Assembly (NCBI RefSeq): GCF_030542965.1
Contig: NZ_JAUAOA010000004.1
Coordinates: 124,001 to 188,000, forward strand
Direction: 5' to 3'
Source: Azotosporobacter soli
Lineage (GTDB): Bacteria > Bacillota > Negativicutes > SG130
DNA: 64,000 nucleotides
The position numbers and the translations under genes were made by a program. A model generated the notes under the pieces. The model did no database searches, was not told where the DNA came from, and saw only the letters and a program-made list of their open reading frames with translations. Each line of letters opens with the position of its first letter. The first letter of the stretch is position 1. Positions 1 to 9,043 of the stretch are shown here, one piece after another.

Positions 1-451
1 TTTCCCAGGTCATGACGTCAACATATTCGTCATCTTTTGTTGTCGGTATCTTATATAAGGGGATTGAACCGAAGCAATCGCCACAACGAAGCGGTGATTC
101 CAGTGAAAGATAGTTGGTATAAAGAAAATAAGCATGCACTTTTTGGCAATTGCAAAGCGGTGCGCTTGAAGAATCATGTCCGATTATTTTCCATGACCAC
201 TCAATGCCCAAATTCTTTAGTGCGGCAGAGAAATTTTTTTCGTAAATAGTGGGAGCTTGCGCCAATGCAGTTTCCTCCGGCGCACATAAATAAGTACGAT
301 AGCCAGTAGGAACGCTTGCAAGCGGATACTCCTGACCGATAATTTTCCCTCCCATGCGCAATGCATGAAGTAGGCACTCGATGGCTTCCACTAAATGTTC
401 TTTCTTTGTATGTGGTTGAGCGGCATGAAAATCAATTTCGACTACAACCAT
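1..451 (-). CDS. Zn-ribbon protein of the DUF2310 family, 3' end outside the window
   Basis: The minus strand is open from an ATG at 451 to the window edge, giving 150 residues of a protein that continues leftward. A purine-rich ribosome site (AAGGAAAAGG) lies just upstream. The C-terminal half carries CNC, then YFLYTNYLSLESPLRCGDC and later a DVMTWE segment, which match the DUF2310 family described as Zn-ribbon, possibly nucleic-acid-binding proteins. The paired Cys (CNC and CGDC) are the likely metal ligands. Nothing more precise is known of its role. The next gene upstream on this strand is the MFS pump, 130 bases away. The family call rests on recalled sequence pattern. The reading frame itself is clear. 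Confidence 0.75.
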   Translation of the reverse strand, partial: MVVVEIDFHAAQPHTKKEHLVEAIECLLHALRMGGKIIGQEYPLASVPTGYRTYLCAPEETALAQAPTIYEKNFSAALKNLGIEWSWKIIGHDSSSAPLCNCQKVHAYFLYTNYLSLESPLRCGDCFGSIPLYKIPTTKDDEYVDVMTWE

Positions 452-580
452 ATGCGATACCTTTTCCTTTTTATTTCTCTGCGTATATGCAGATTGCGCT
501 AAATCGCTTCGAAAGTGCTGCAATCTACACAATCTTTTATTGCTAAAAAGTAAAAAATACTTTAGGGAAAATAAATCGAA

Positions 581-2011
581 TCAAACCGTCCGTTTTTTGC
601 GCGTCCACAACGAGAGCGCGAAGCCGACGATGCCCAGAAGGAGAAAGAAGCGGAAATTCTGCTGCGTGCCGAAGGCGATTGCTTGCGCTTGCAGCGCAGG
701 CGTAACGTCGCGATAGAGCGTAAGAAAATTGGCGCTGTTCATGGTCAGGAGACTTGAGGCCAGCGCCGTACCGAGCGCCCCGGCGACCTGCTGCAAAGTG
801 GCCATGATTGCGACGCCGTCGGCGTTGTACTTCGGCGGCAGCTGGTTGAGACCGTTCGTCTGCGCAGGCATTAAGAGCATCGAAGCGCCGAACATGAAGA
901 GCGCGTAAACGACGGTTGTCTCGTTCAGATTGGCTTGCGTGAAGGAAAAAACGGCCAGCGTCAGACTGAGCAGAAAAAAACCGGTCAGCAGCAAGAGTCT
1001 TGCGCCGTGTTTGTCGTAAAAACGGCCGGTAAACGGCGACATGATGCCGTTGATCATAGCGCCGGGCAACATGACCAAGGCCGCTGCAATGCTCGAAAAG
1101 CCCAGGGCTTTTTGCACGTAAAGCGGCAGGACGAAACCGGCAGCCAATACCGTCATCATGCTGATCATCACGATGGCCGCGCCGATGCTGAACATGGCAT
1201 GCGAAAATACGCGAACATGAATCAGTGGTTTATCGAGACGCAACTGGCGGACGACAAATGCGGCCAGACTTAAAGCGCCGCTAACGAGACAGCTGAGTAC
1301 GGCAGCGTCCTTCCAGCCAAGCTCGGCGGAAATGCTCACGCCGTAAACGAGTCCGACAAAGGCGAGCGTGGAAAGGAAAATGGAAAGCGCATCGATCGAA
1401 ATGCTTTCTTCAGAGCGGATGTCCTTGATATAGCGGCTGCCGCAAAGAAAAGAAAGCGCAAGCAGCGGCAGCACACTGAAGAAAATCCAGTGCCAGTTCA
1501 GCCACTCGATCATCACGCCGCCGAATGTGGGGCCGAGCGCCGGGGCGAAACTGGCGACAAGTCCGGCGAGTCCCATGACGCGTCCGCGATGGCTGAGCGG
1601 AATCTGCGCTAAGATAATGTTCATCAAAAGCGGCAGCGAGATGCTCGTGCCGACCGCCTGGATGATCCGCCCTGCGAGCAGCAGCCAGAACGTCGTCGCG
1701 AAGCCGCAGAGCATTGTGCCGAAGGCAAAGAGAAAGATCGCCGCTTGGAATAAGCGTTTCGTGCGAACCTTTTTTACCAAGAGCGGCGAAAGCGGGATCA
1801 GCGTCGAAAGCGTCAGCAGATAGCCGGTAGTCAGCCATTGAATGACGGCGGCCGAAACGCCAAGCTCATCGATCAGCAGCGCATACGCGATGTTCAATGC
1901 GGTTTCGGAAAGGATGCCGATAAACGTGACCAGAGCAAGCGAGACGATAACGATAAGCGTGGTTTTATGCACGGCGGCTTCTTCGCCGACCGCAAGTGCA
2001 GGCCGGTTCAA
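581..2011 (-). CDS. MFS drug efflux transporter, DHA2 (EmrB/QacA) type
   Basis: This 476-residue, highly hydrophobic protein has about 14 predicted membrane segments, the size and layout of the DHA2 proton-driven multidrug exporters. The first segment starts near residue 18. A motif-C-like stretch (GLVASFAPALGPTFGG) near residue 150 is typical of drug/proton antiporters. The start is a TTG overlapping the stop of the upstream marR gene by four bases, preceded by a strong AGGAGGTG. The two genes are therefore translationally coupled in one operon. The MarR protein probably represses the operon and responds to the exported compound. The substrate cannot be told from the sequence. Confidence 0.85.
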   Translation of the reverse strand: MNRPALAVGEEAAVHKTTLIVIVSLALVTFIGILSETALNIAYALLIDELGVSAAVIQWLTTGYLLTLSTLIPLSPLLVKKVRTKRLFQAAIFLFAFGTMLCGFATTFWLLLAGRIIQAVGTSISLPLLMNIILAQIPLSHRGRVMGLAGLVASFAPALGPTFGGVMIEWLNWHWIFFSVLPLLALSFLCGSRYIKDIRSEESISIDALSIFLSTLAFVGLVYGVSISAELGWKDAAVLSCLVSGALSLAAFVVRQLRLDKPLIHVRVFSHAMFSIGAAIVMISMMTVLAAGFVLPLYVQKALGFSSIAAALVMLPGAMINGIMSPFTGRFYDKHGARLLLLTGFFLLSLTLAVFSFTQANLNETTVVYALFMFGASMLLMPAQTNGLNQLPPKYNADGVAIMATLQQVAGALGTALASSLLTMNSANFLTLYRDVTPALQAQAIAFGTQQNFRFFLLLGIVGFALSLWTRKKRTV

Positions 2012-2451
2012 GCGGACACCTCCTGCATCGCTTGATGGATGAAAGCGACCGTGTCGATCATCGAGAGATATTTTTCGCGCTCAAGCCGGGAGAAGAGCGT
2101 CGCCAGTTTGGCATGGTAATCGAGCACGTATTGCTGGACGCAGTCCTGGCCTGGCGGCGTAAGTTCGAGCAATACGATCCGCTTGTCGGCAGCGTCCGTG
2201 ACCTTCTTTAGCATTGCCAAGTCGGCCAGCTCGTTGATCAGCTTTGTGATGCTGGGTTTGGTGATTTGCAGCGCGCTGCTGACGTCGCTGACGCGGACGC
2301 TGCCGTTTTGCGCAAGCTGCTGATGGATGGCATGCAAGACGCGAATATGGCTTGGCTTCATGCCGCTAGGCAGTTCGGGCAGCAATTCGGTTGCCTTTTT
2401 TGCCAGCCAGAGGGATTCTAAAATCGGGATGACCAGATCAGATGTAGACAT
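2008..2451 (-). CDS. MarR family transcriptional regulator
   Basis: This 147-residue protein has the winged-helix layout of MarR regulators. The recognition-helix region reads VSDVSSALQITKPSITKLINEL (residues about 54-75), and the wing is followed by the family's D-x-R segment (DAADKRIVLLELTPPG). It is the first gene of a two-gene operon with the MFS exporter and overlaps it by four bases. The ATG at 2451 is preceded by AAAGAGG. The AT-rich upstream region holds an inverted repeat that could be its operator. It most likely represses itself and the pump and is released by a toxic small molecule. It is divergent from the LysR gene at 2610. Confidence 0.85.
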   Translation of the reverse strand: MSTSDLVIPILESLWLAKKATELLPELPSGMKPSHIRVLHAIHQQLAQNGSVRVSDVSSALQITKPSITKLINELADLAMLKKVTDAADKRIVLLELTPPGQDCVQQYVLDYHAKLATLFSRLEREKYLSMIDTVAFIHQAMQEVSA

Positions 2452-2471
2452 GGGATGCCTCTTTCTTTAAA

Positions 2472-2505
2472 TTAGTTACTTATAGTAATTATTATATATA
2501 ACTAA
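2472..2505. promoter_or_regulatory. Candidate MarR operator, inverted repeat
   Basis: TTAGTTA (2472-2478) and its exact reverse complement TAACTAA (2499-2505) flank an AT-rich 20-base centre. A shorter TTAC-N5-GTAA palindrome nests in the left half. The site lies 21-54 bases upstream of the marR start, where an autorepressor would bind. Assignment to MarR is inference. Confidence 0.4.
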
Positions 2506-2609
2506 AAATGTTTTCGCAAGCGATAACGGCGCGGCGATTTTTTTATTAGGTGCAGTGTTATAATTGAAGGAAAGAAATGGGGATGCGGACAGGGGAGGCT
2601 CGGTGGAGC

Positions 2610-3506
2610 ATGGAATTACGACAGATCGAATATTTCTGCATGGTGGGCAAACTGCAAAGTTTTACGCGTGCCGCAGAACAATTACACATTTCGCAGCCGT
2701 CAATCACGCAGGCCATTCGCAAGCTCGAAGAAGAGATCGCGGTGCAGCTGTTTGATCGGAGCAAGAAGAAGGCCGTCCTTACGGCGGAAGGCGAAGCGTT
2801 TCTGCCCCGCATGCAAAAAATTCTTGAAGACTGCCGCGCAGCGGTTCAGGAAGCGAAAGACTTCAAGTCCTGCCGCAAAGGCACGGTCAAGGTCGGCGTG
2901 CCGCCGATGATCGAATCGTATCTCTTCCCGGATATCTTTTCCTGCTTTAAACAGCTCTATCCGGGCTTGCAACTGATCGCGTTCGAAGAAACCTCCTCGC
3001 TTGATGCGGGCGACAAGCTGGAGAAAGAAGAACTCGATCTGGCGATCATCATTCTGCCGGAAAGCTCGGAAACGCTGAACACGCTGGTGATCACGCAGGA
3101 AGAGTTCGTGCTCTGCGTGCAGCCGGGGCATCCGCTTTGCGCCGAAAAAGCGGTGCGATTTGAGCAATTGAAGAGCGAACCGTTCGTTTTGCTGAAAGAA
3201 AAATCGTTCCAGCACCAAATCGTCGCCAGTCGCTGTCAGCGCCAGCACTTCAGGCCGAACACGATCCTTTCCACCAACCAAATCAAGACGATGAAGAGTC
3301 TGATCGCCAACGGATCGGGTATCTCGCTCTTGATGAAGATGGTCGTGCGCGACGATCCGCAGATCGCGGTCGTGCCGCTGCAGGAACCAATTCGCTTTGA
3401 TATCGGTCTGGCGTGGAAAAAAGAGCGCTGTCTCTCCAACGCTTCGCTCGCGTTTATTAAATTCATTAAGGAACAGTATAAACTGACGCAGGTAAAGCAT
3501 TCATAA
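2610..3506 (+). CDS. LysR family transcriptional regulator
   Basis: This 298-residue LysR-type regulator has an N-terminal winged helix-turn-helix (residues 1-60, with FTRAAEQLHISQPSITQAIRKLE) and a periplasmic-binding-protein-like effector domain after residue 90 (VKVGVPPMIESYLFPDIF). I chose the ATG at 2610 because MELRQIEYF is the usual LysR beginning and GGGGAGG sits 11 bases before it. An upstream in-frame ATG at 2577 is less well placed. The gene is divergent from the marR-MFS operon. It precedes the glcD/glcF-like pair by about 560 bases, so it could control either. The effector is unknown. A long hairpin directly follows the stop codon. Confidence 0.85.
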   Translation: MELRQIEYFCMVGKLQSFTRAAEQLHISQPSITQAIRKLEEEIAVQLFDRSKKKAVLTAEGEAFLPRMQKILEDCRAAVQEAKDFKSCRKGTVKVGVPPMIESYLFPDIFSCFKQLYPGLQLIAFEETSSLDAGDKLEKEELDLAIIILPESSETLNTLVITQEEFVLCVQPGHPLCAEKAVRFEQLKSEPFVLLKEKSFQHQIVASRCQRQHFRPNTILSTNQIKTMKSLIANGSGISLLMKMVVRDDPQIAVVPLQEPIRFDIGLAWKKERCLSNASLAFIKFIKEQYKLTQVKHS

Positions 3507-3550
3507 AAGGGACATCGCAAAATAGGAAACGCTATTTTGCGATGTCCCTT
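3507..3550. terminator. Perfect 19-bp hairpin after the LysR gene
   Basis: The arms at 3507-3525 and 3532-3550 are perfectly complementary over 19 bases around a six-base loop. The right arm ends in CCCTT and no long T-run follows, so it may be an imperfect terminator, an RNA-processing element or a mobile hairpin repeat. Confidence 0.55.
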
Positions 3551-4071
3551 CCTTCATACTTGGGTTATAAGTGTTTTAAGAATTTGCCTTAGCAAAATAA
3601 ATTTGATAGTCATGCGATTTATTAATACTTTTAGTCTTTTCCGCGAAAATAGTTTTACCGGAACTGATCGTTCTTCGGACCAGCCATGGTCGCACCAACC
3701 TGCAACCACGGGAATACCAGATATATGACGCCATCCATGGCGCAATATCTGCAAGCAGCGTCCTGCTGCTTGTTCCAGTGCTTTTGGTTGTTGCTCCCTG
3801 GCTGGTTTCCTCGCTCTTAACGTCTCGGAAAAACTACTTCCGCGGGGAATTTGAAGGAACGGCTGAGGAAAATCATAGAGATTTGCAAAGCTCATTCTGT
3901 AATCGTTTTTTTTATTCTATTACTTCGGTCTGGCGACATGATAGGCGCAGGCTATCAACTCATTGTTAGAATGTATTTTGCTTTGCCGGAGCAAGGTGAT
4001 ACTGTGTAGATATGGGAATAAAATAACAATGTGAATGCGCTTCTTTTGCGCAGACGTTGGAGGTAGAGCGA
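3551..4071 (+). other. Gene-poor stretch with a possible decayed membrane-protein fragment
   Basis: No convincing intact gene lies in these 520 bases. One plus-strand frame from about 3685 to 3969 has no good start but encodes a hydrophobic segment near 3757-3812 (VLLLVPVLLVVAPWLVSSLL), followed by a charged stretch, and reads like the end of a membrane protein. It could be a gene remnant or chance. The last 60 bases carry the ribosome site of the next gene. Confidence 0.2.
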
Positions 4072-5460
4072 ATGATAAGCGAGGAAATCAAAAAAAAGAT
4101 CCGTGCGATCGTGGGCGCGGAGAATGCACTGGACTCGAAAGACGAATGCTTTGGCTATTCTTATGACTCCTCATTCGTACCGTTGGCGGAGCAGCATATT
4201 CCCGATCTGGTCGTCATGCCGCGCAGCACGGAGGAAGTTTCCGGCATCATGGCGATTGCGCACGAATACGGCGTGCCGGTCACGCCGCGCGGCACGGCGA
4301 GCGGTCGCACCGGCGGCAGCATCCCCGACAACGGCGGCATTTCGCTTGCGCTGCATCGCATGACCAGGATCATCGAACTGGACGAAGGCAACATGATGGT
4401 CACAGTCGAAGCGGGCGTGCGTACGATTGACGTCTATGATCACTGTGCGGCCAAAGGCCTGTTCTTTCCACCCGATCCGGCAAGCTGGAAATACTCGACG
4501 ATCGGCGGCAACATTGCGGAGAATGCGGGCGGCATGCGCGCGGTCAAATACGGCGTGACGAGCAATTACGTGATGGGGCTCGAAGTCGTCCTGCCGGACG
4601 GCAGCGTCATCAACACCGGCGGCAAAGCGATCAAAAACGTGACCGGCTATAACCTGACGCAGCTTTTTACCGGTTCGGAAGGCACGCTCGGCATCGTCAC
4701 CAAGGCGATTCTGCGTCTCATCCCGATGCCGAAGCTGCGCAACACGATACAACTGATGTTTCCTTCGCTCGACAGCGCCTGCGAGACGATACACAAGATG
4801 CTTGTTACCGGCGTCGTACCTGCGGCGGCGGAAATCATGGACAAGATCAGCTTGCAGGCGGTGAGCCGCCATCGCAAGCTCGACATCGATCCGCGCATCG
4901 AAGCGTGCATCGTGCTGGAAATCGATGCGGAAAGCGATGCGAATCTTGCTAAACAGGCGGAGCAGATCAAAGCCATTGCCGCAGAACGCGGCGTGCAGGA
5001 AGTCCGCGTCGCCGCGTCGCAGCAGGAAGTCGACGATATCTGGGCGATCCGGCGCGGACTTAGCTCCGCCATCGGCGCAGCCGCGCCGAACCGGTTCGGC
5101 GAAGACATTTCCGTGCCGCGCAACGCGTTTCCCGAAACGATCCGCCGGATTCGCAAAATCGCGGAAAAGTACGACCTGACTATTGCGGTCTACGGGCATG
5201 CAGGCGATGGCAACGTGCATCCGTCCGTGCTTTGCGACCTCTCAAAACCGGGCGAAGAAGCCAAAGTGCACGAAGCGATCAACGAAATCTTCGCGGTCGC
5301 GATCGATGTCGGCGGTACGCTCTCCGGCGAACACGGCATCGGCATAACCAAACGGCCGCACATCGAAAAGGCGCTGGGCGCAAGCGGCGTCAACGCGCTG
5401 CAACTCGTCAAGCAGGCCTTTGACCCAAAAGGGATCATGAATCCTAATAAAATTTGGTAG
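4072..5460 (+). CDS. glcD: FAD-binding 2-hydroxyacid dehydrogenase subunit (GlcD/D-lactate dehydrogenase type)
   Basis: This 462-residue flavoprotein oxidises a 2-hydroxy acid such as glycolate or D-lactate. It has a PCMH-type FAD-binding domain in the N-terminal half (VMPRSTEEVSGIMAIAHEYG, then the glycine-rich PRGTASGRTGGSIP). The FAD-linked oxidase C-terminal domain includes YGHAGDGNVHP and the terminal GEHGIG signature. The ATG at 4072 is preceded by GGAGGT with a seven-base gap. The in-frame TTG at 4057 lies before that ribosome site and is rejected. The Fe-S partner gene starts 13 bases after the stop. Electrons probably go to a quinone or, as in anaerobes with Etf, to another carrier. 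I cannot tell lactate from glycolate. Confidence 0.9.
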   Translation: MISEEIKKKIRAIVGAENALDSKDECFGYSYDSSFVPLAEQHIPDLVVMPRSTEEVSGIMAIAHEYGVPVTPRGTASGRTGGSIPDNGGISLALHRMTRIIELDEGNMMVTVEAGVRTIDVYDHCAAKGLFFPPDPASWKYSTIGGNIAENAGGMRAVKYGVTSNYVMGLEVVLPDGSVINTGGKAIKNVTGYNLTQLFTGSEGTLGIVTKAILRLIPMPKLRNTIQLMFPSLDSACETIHKMLVTGVVPAAAEIMDKISLQAVSRHRKLDIDPRIEACIVLEIDAESDANLAKQAEQIKAIAAERGVQEVRVAASQQEVDDIWAIRRGLSSAIGAAAPNRFGEDISVPRNAFPETIRRIRKIAEKYDLTIAVYGHAGDGNVHPSVLCDLSKPGEEAKVHEAINEIFAVAIDVGGTLSGEHGIGITKRPHIEKALGASGVNALQLVKQAFDPKGIMNPNKIW

Positions 5461-5473
5461 CGAGGAGTTCAAT

Positions 5474-6700
5474 ATGAAAAAGGCAGATACAAACGCATGC
5501 TTTACGGAAGTGAACGCCATCGTCAGCCAGTGCGACCGCTGCGGCAGCTGCCTGACCGTATGCCCGCTGTTCGGTGAAAAAGACATCGAGTCTTCCAGCG
5601 CGCGCGGCAAGAACAATCTGGCGCGCGCCTTGGTGCACGGCGTCGTTCAGCCAAGCGATGAAGTGCTTGGCATGGTCAATTTTTGCCTGCTCTGCCGCAG
5701 CTGCGTCGACAATTGCCCGAACAAGGTGAAGACCGATGACGCGATGATCGCGCTGCGTCAATACTTTGCCGACAAAAACGGCGGACCCGGCGCGAAATAT
5801 AAGGCGCTCGGCCTGCTGATGAAAAACAGGACGCTGGTGAAACTGTCAGCCGGAACCTGCAACGTGCTGCGCAAGATCGGCGCGAATGCGCTCTTGCCGA
5901 ACGGCGTCATACCGAGCGAATTCACGCGCCGCCAATACCTGGCGTCTTTTGCCGGGCCTGCCGCGCTGGGCTCGGCTGCGCCGCTGACGAAACAAAACGT
6001 GTCGCAAGAGAGCAAGGTCGCCTACTTTACCGGCTGCGGCATGCAGATGCTGTTTCCCGACGCAGTGGCGGCAAGTCTTGCTGCGCTGCGCACAGTGACG
6101 ACGCCGCAAGTCGTCGACAACCACTGCTGCGGCCTGCCGCATCTTGCGCACGGCCAGCGGACGGAATTCCTGGAGCTGGCCAAACAGAACATCGCCCTCT
6201 TCGAAGCGGCCGATCGGATCGTCAGCGACTGCGCTAGCTGCAGCGGGACGCTGAAGCATATCGCCGCTTACTTTGCGGACGACCCCGTCTGGCGCGAACG
6301 CGCGGCCGCCTTTAGCGCAAAAGTCATGGGACTCAGCGAATACCTCGTCCAAGCCGGCTATACGCCGCGCAAGGGCGGCGACGCAGTGATTACGTTCCAT
6401 GAACCATGCCACTTAGGACGCGGTCAGGGCATAAAAAAACAGCCGCGCGAACTGCTGCAGGCGACAGGCCGCTTCGTCGAGATGAAAGGCTCCGACCGCT
6501 GCTGCGGCGGCGCAGGTTCGTTTCATCTCGACTACCCCGAAATCGCGGCGAAAGTCCTCGAAAAAAAACGCAGCAACATCGAACAAGCCGGCGCGGACAT
6601 CGTCGTCTCCGAATGCCCGACCTGTCTCGTGCAACTGCAAAAAGCCTCCGCCCGCAGCAACGGAAAATTCAAAGTCATGCATATTAGTCAGGTGATTTGA
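5474..6700 (+). CDS. glcF: Iron-sulfur subunit of the 2-hydroxyacid dehydrogenase (GlcF type)
   Basis: This 408-residue partner of the upstream flavoprotein passes electrons from its FAD. Two ferredoxin-like 4Fe-4S motifs sit at the N-terminus (CDRCGSCLTVCP near residue 17 and CLLCRSCVDNCP near residue 73). Two CCG domains follow, one with FTGCGMQ and HCCGLP, the other with HEPCHLGRGQG and RCCGGAGSFH. That arrangement is typical of GlcF and of the LutA/heterodisulfide-reductase-D superfamily. GAGGAG precedes the ATG. The two genes form an operon ended by a hairpin at 6734. Confidence 0.9.
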   Translation: MKKADTNACFTEVNAIVSQCDRCGSCLTVCPLFGEKDIESSSARGKNNLARALVHGVVQPSDEVLGMVNFCLLCRSCVDNCPNKVKTDDAMIALRQYFADKNGGPGAKYKALGLLMKNRTLVKLSAGTCNVLRKIGANALLPNGVIPSEFTRRQYLASFAGPAALGSAAPLTKQNVSQESKVAYFTGCGMQMLFPDAVAASLAALRTVTTPQVVDNHCCGLPHLAHGQRTEFLELAKQNIALFEAADRIVSDCASCSGTLKHIAAYFADDPVWRERAAAFSAKVMGLSEYLVQAGYTPRKGGDAVITFHEPCHLGRGQGIKKQPRELLQATGRFVEMKGSDRCCGGAGSFHLDYPEIAAKVLEKKRSNIEQAGADIVVSECPTCLVQLQKASARSNGKFKVMHISQVI

Positions 6701-6733
6701 AGCGAAGATGTGAAGAATGTGCGCGGGGAAGGG

Positions 6734-6771
6734 AAGCCAGTTATGACAGTTGATGTTGTAGCTGGTTTTTT
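6734..6771 (+). terminator. Rho-independent terminator after glcF
   Basis: AAGCCAG (6734-6740) pairs with CTGGTTT (6762-6768), the inner arms also pair with G-U wobbles, and a T-run follows. It closes the glcD-glcF operon. Confidence 0.7.
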
Positions 6772-6920
6772 ACTTTTCGCACGAAAAGCAAAAGGAGTTG
6801 GTTAAAGCCATATGAGAAGAGGCGTTACTGCCGAAATTTAAATTAGTTTAATAATATTGATGGATACTTTTTAGCGATATACAATAAACAGAGAAAATTC
6901 GGGATGATGGGGGAAAAACG

Positions 6921-8003
6921 ATGCGATATAAAAAATGGTCTTTAGTGATGTTTTTGGCAGTGCTGTTTCTCTTTGGGACAACAGTAGAGGCAAGAAGTGT
7001 GGAAGATAAGAATGCAGGATACTCGATTGAAGTTCCTGATGCATGGCAGGTATCGGAGAAAGACGGAAGAATTAAAGTTTCTAAAGCGACATACGAAAGC
7101 GTTATGGTGGCGGTTTATCCGCCGTTTCCTTTGAGCCGGACCAATGAAGAAAATGATTTCATCATAAAAGAAATTAATCGTATGCTGATGGATCGATTTC
7201 CCAAAGCCACAGTGGATTTTGTAAAAAAAGATAAGATTGCCAATCAACCTGCTTTGTTTAGCAGTTTTTCTTCTACGCTAAAAGATGGTACTACTGTGAA
7301 AATATTGCGCATTTCTTTCTGGCTGAATCAATCGCCTGCAGAAATATTCTGCATGACGAAAAACGATCAGCTGGATGAAGAAATGAAGGGAATTGCTTAT
7401 TCGCTAAAGCTAAAAGCGCCAACGACTGCAGAATGGCAGGAAAAAGGATATCAGGCGAAAGAGAATAAGAATTATACCGAGGCGATTAGCGCTTTCACTA
7501 AGGCGACAGAGTTGGATGCGAAAAACGCAACTTCCTTCTATGAAATTGCCTATGCGAGTGCGGAACTGAAAAACTATCCCCAAGCCATTGCGGCCATTTC
7601 AAAGGCAATCGAACTGAAGCCGAAAAAAGCATTCTATTATAATGAACGAGCTTATTCGTATATAGCGTCCAATGAGGCGAAGGCTGCGATGGCGGATGCG
7701 AACAAAGCGATACAACTGCAACCGGAAGTGGCGACTTCTTATAGTGCACGCGGCAATGCCTACGCGAAACTGAAACAGTATGATGAGGCTATCGGTGATT
7801 TTGAAAAAGTGAAAGCCCTGAGAGGAGATATGGTTGAAGCGAATTTTAATCTTGCACAACTTTTCGAACTCAAAGGAAACCAGGCAGAAGCGTTAGTGCT
7901 CTACCAAAAAGTTGCGCAAGAGTCAAAGCTGCCAGAGGCAATTAAAGAAAAAGTAAATGACCGCGTGAATGGCAATTGGGATAGCTATAAAGAGTGGATA
8001 TGA
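6921..8003 (+). CDS. Exported protein with PsbP-like N-domain and TPR repeats
   Basis: This 360-residue protein starts with a signal peptide (KKW, then a hydrophobic core VMFLAVLFLFG, cleavage likely near VEARS). Residues 27-155 (AGYSIEVPDAWQVSEKDGRI) resemble small PsbP/DUF1795-like domains. From about residue 170 to 345 there are consecutive TPR-like repeats (NYTEAISAFTKATELDAKN, NYPQAIAAISKAIELKPKK, QYDEAIGDFEKVKAL). It should act outside the membrane as a protein-interaction scaffold. It heads a tight run of genes: the next ATG directly abuts its stop. No enzymatic motif is seen, so function is unknown. Confidence 0.75.
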   Translation: MRYKKWSLVMFLAVLFLFGTTVEARSVEDKNAGYSIEVPDAWQVSEKDGRIKVSKATYESVMVAVYPPFPLSRTNEENDFIIKEINRMLMDRFPKATVDFVKKDKIANQPALFSSFSSTLKDGTTVKILRISFWLNQSPAEIFCMTKNDQLDEEMKGIAYSLKLKAPTTAEWQEKGYQAKENKNYTEAISAFTKATELDAKNATSFYEIAYASAELKNYPQAIAAISKAIELKPKKAFYYNERAYSYIASNEAKAAMADANKAIQLQPEVATSYSARGNAYAKLKQYDEAIGDFEKVKALRGDMVEANFNLAQLFELKGNQAEALVLYQKVAQESKLPEAIKEKVNDRVNGNWDSYKEWI

Positions 8004-8420
8004 ATGGATAGTTTGTTGATTACGCTAGTAACTGTTCACATTGGAATATCGTATCTGTTTTATAAGATACATTGTAAATTTTCACGGAAAGAGGGACTTG
8101 GAAAATTTCTCATTCCTTTTTACAATTACTATTTATTGCTTAGGCATGTCAATTCAGAACCTGCATTTTATATATTGATAATGTTTGGCGGCAGCGGGAT
8201 TATAGCTGCGGCAATCGGCGTATATATAAAAGGGATTGTTAGCGTAACCTTCCTGCTTTTATTTGGGAACTCGATCGGTTTGCTAGCGAAAAAATTAGGC
8301 AAGAACTTTTGGCTATATGCCATTCTGACGGCGCTACCTCTTTTAAATGTTTTAGCACTAATGCGACTTGCTTTTGATAAAAGTCAGGCCAAGGAAATAG
8401 GAGAGTATACCCAAGCATGA
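8004..8420 (+). CDS. Small integral membrane protein, function unknown
   Basis: This 138-residue protein has about four hydrophobic segments (near residues 3-20, 49-72, 76-93 and 101-118) and a basic loop after the first. An LGKFLIPFYNYYLLLRHV segment resembles small membrane proteins of the DUF5684 kind, but I am not sure of that family. The ATG follows the stop of the TPR gene without a gap, so translation is probably coupled. The stop overlaps the next start by four bases (ATGA). Its place between an exported scaffold and a Zn-ribbon membrane protein suggests a shared membrane complex, which is inference. Confidence 0.65.
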   Translation: MDSLLITLVTVHIGISYLFYKIHCKFSRKEGLGKFLIPFYNYYLLLRHVNSEPAFYILIMFGGSGIIAAAIGVYIKGIVSVTFLLLFGNSIGLLAKKLGKNFWLYAILTALPLLNVLALMRLAFDKSQAKEIGEYTQA

Positions 8421-9040
8421 ACGTAAAAGAGGCTGCAAAGAAATATTTGCCAGACGTGCTGGGCTTTTTCTTACAGATGTTTCTCTTCGGAAGCGCAAGT
8501 TACGAGAAGCCGATCAAAAGTGATGTCGAGGATGAGAAAACTGCGACTAAGACTTGGGAATGGGTGGATAAATACATCGGCCAATTCTTTGCGGCGGTAG
8601 TGCTGCTTTATGCGGGGATCGTTGTATATGCATTTTGGCGGGATAATGATATGTTTCTCTTCAAACAAAAAATGATGGTGGTTGTCTTTATCGGCTTATG
8701 TATGGCGATTTTTGTGATTTTCTTTCGCTGGATGCGGCAGGGCAATCCAGCATTGCAGGCAAGGGCGTGGAATTACGATCAAAGCTTTGTCGAGCGAATT
8801 CGTTCCATATTCTGGACGCGACAATGTCCGTATTGTCAAACGACGTTGCTTTTGAAAAAGAAGAAAAGCTATCAGGGGAAGGATTGGATTACGCAGAGTG
8901 GATATTCGTCATATGGTGACATATATCAAATTAGATATTACTATGAATGCGTGACTTGCCAGAAAGAGATTCGCAAGTCGGAATATATGGGAATCGGCAA
9001 ACTGCGCAAACAAAGCGTTTGGAAAAAGAAGAAAAAGTGA
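8417..9040 (+). CDS. Membrane protein with C-terminal CxxC zinc-ribbon, function unknown
   Basis: This 207-residue protein has two likely membrane helices near residues 55-75 and 82-100. A cytosolic tail carries two CxxC pairs (CPYC near residue 135 and CVTC near 177), which look like a zinc ribbon. The N-terminal 50 residues are charged. It overlaps the upstream membrane-protein gene by four bases, making a three-gene operon with the TPR protein. The family is not recognised and no catalytic motif is visible. The C-terminus is lysine-rich (WKKKKK). Confidence 0.65.
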   Translation: MNVKEAAKKYLPDVLGFFLQMFLFGSASYEKPIKSDVEDEKTATKTWEWVDKYIGQFFAAVVLLYAGIVVYAFWRDNDMFLFKQKMMVVVFIGLCMAIFVIFFRWMRQGNPALQARAWNYDQSFVERIRSIFWTRQCPYCQTTLLLKKKKSYQGKDWITQSGYSSYGDIYQIRYYYECVTCQKEIRKSEYMGIGKLRKQSVWKKKKK

Positions 9041-9043
9041 TGC

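Noticed and set aside
37-546. Plus-strand frames of 61-70 codons at the window start
   Set aside because: They lie opposite the supported minus-strand DUF2310 gene and have no ribosome sites or family resemblance.
4171-5220. 349-residue minus-strand frame in the glcD gene
   Set aside because: It is antisense to a clear flavoprotein, rich in Arg, His and Asp from reversed codons, and has no ribosome site.
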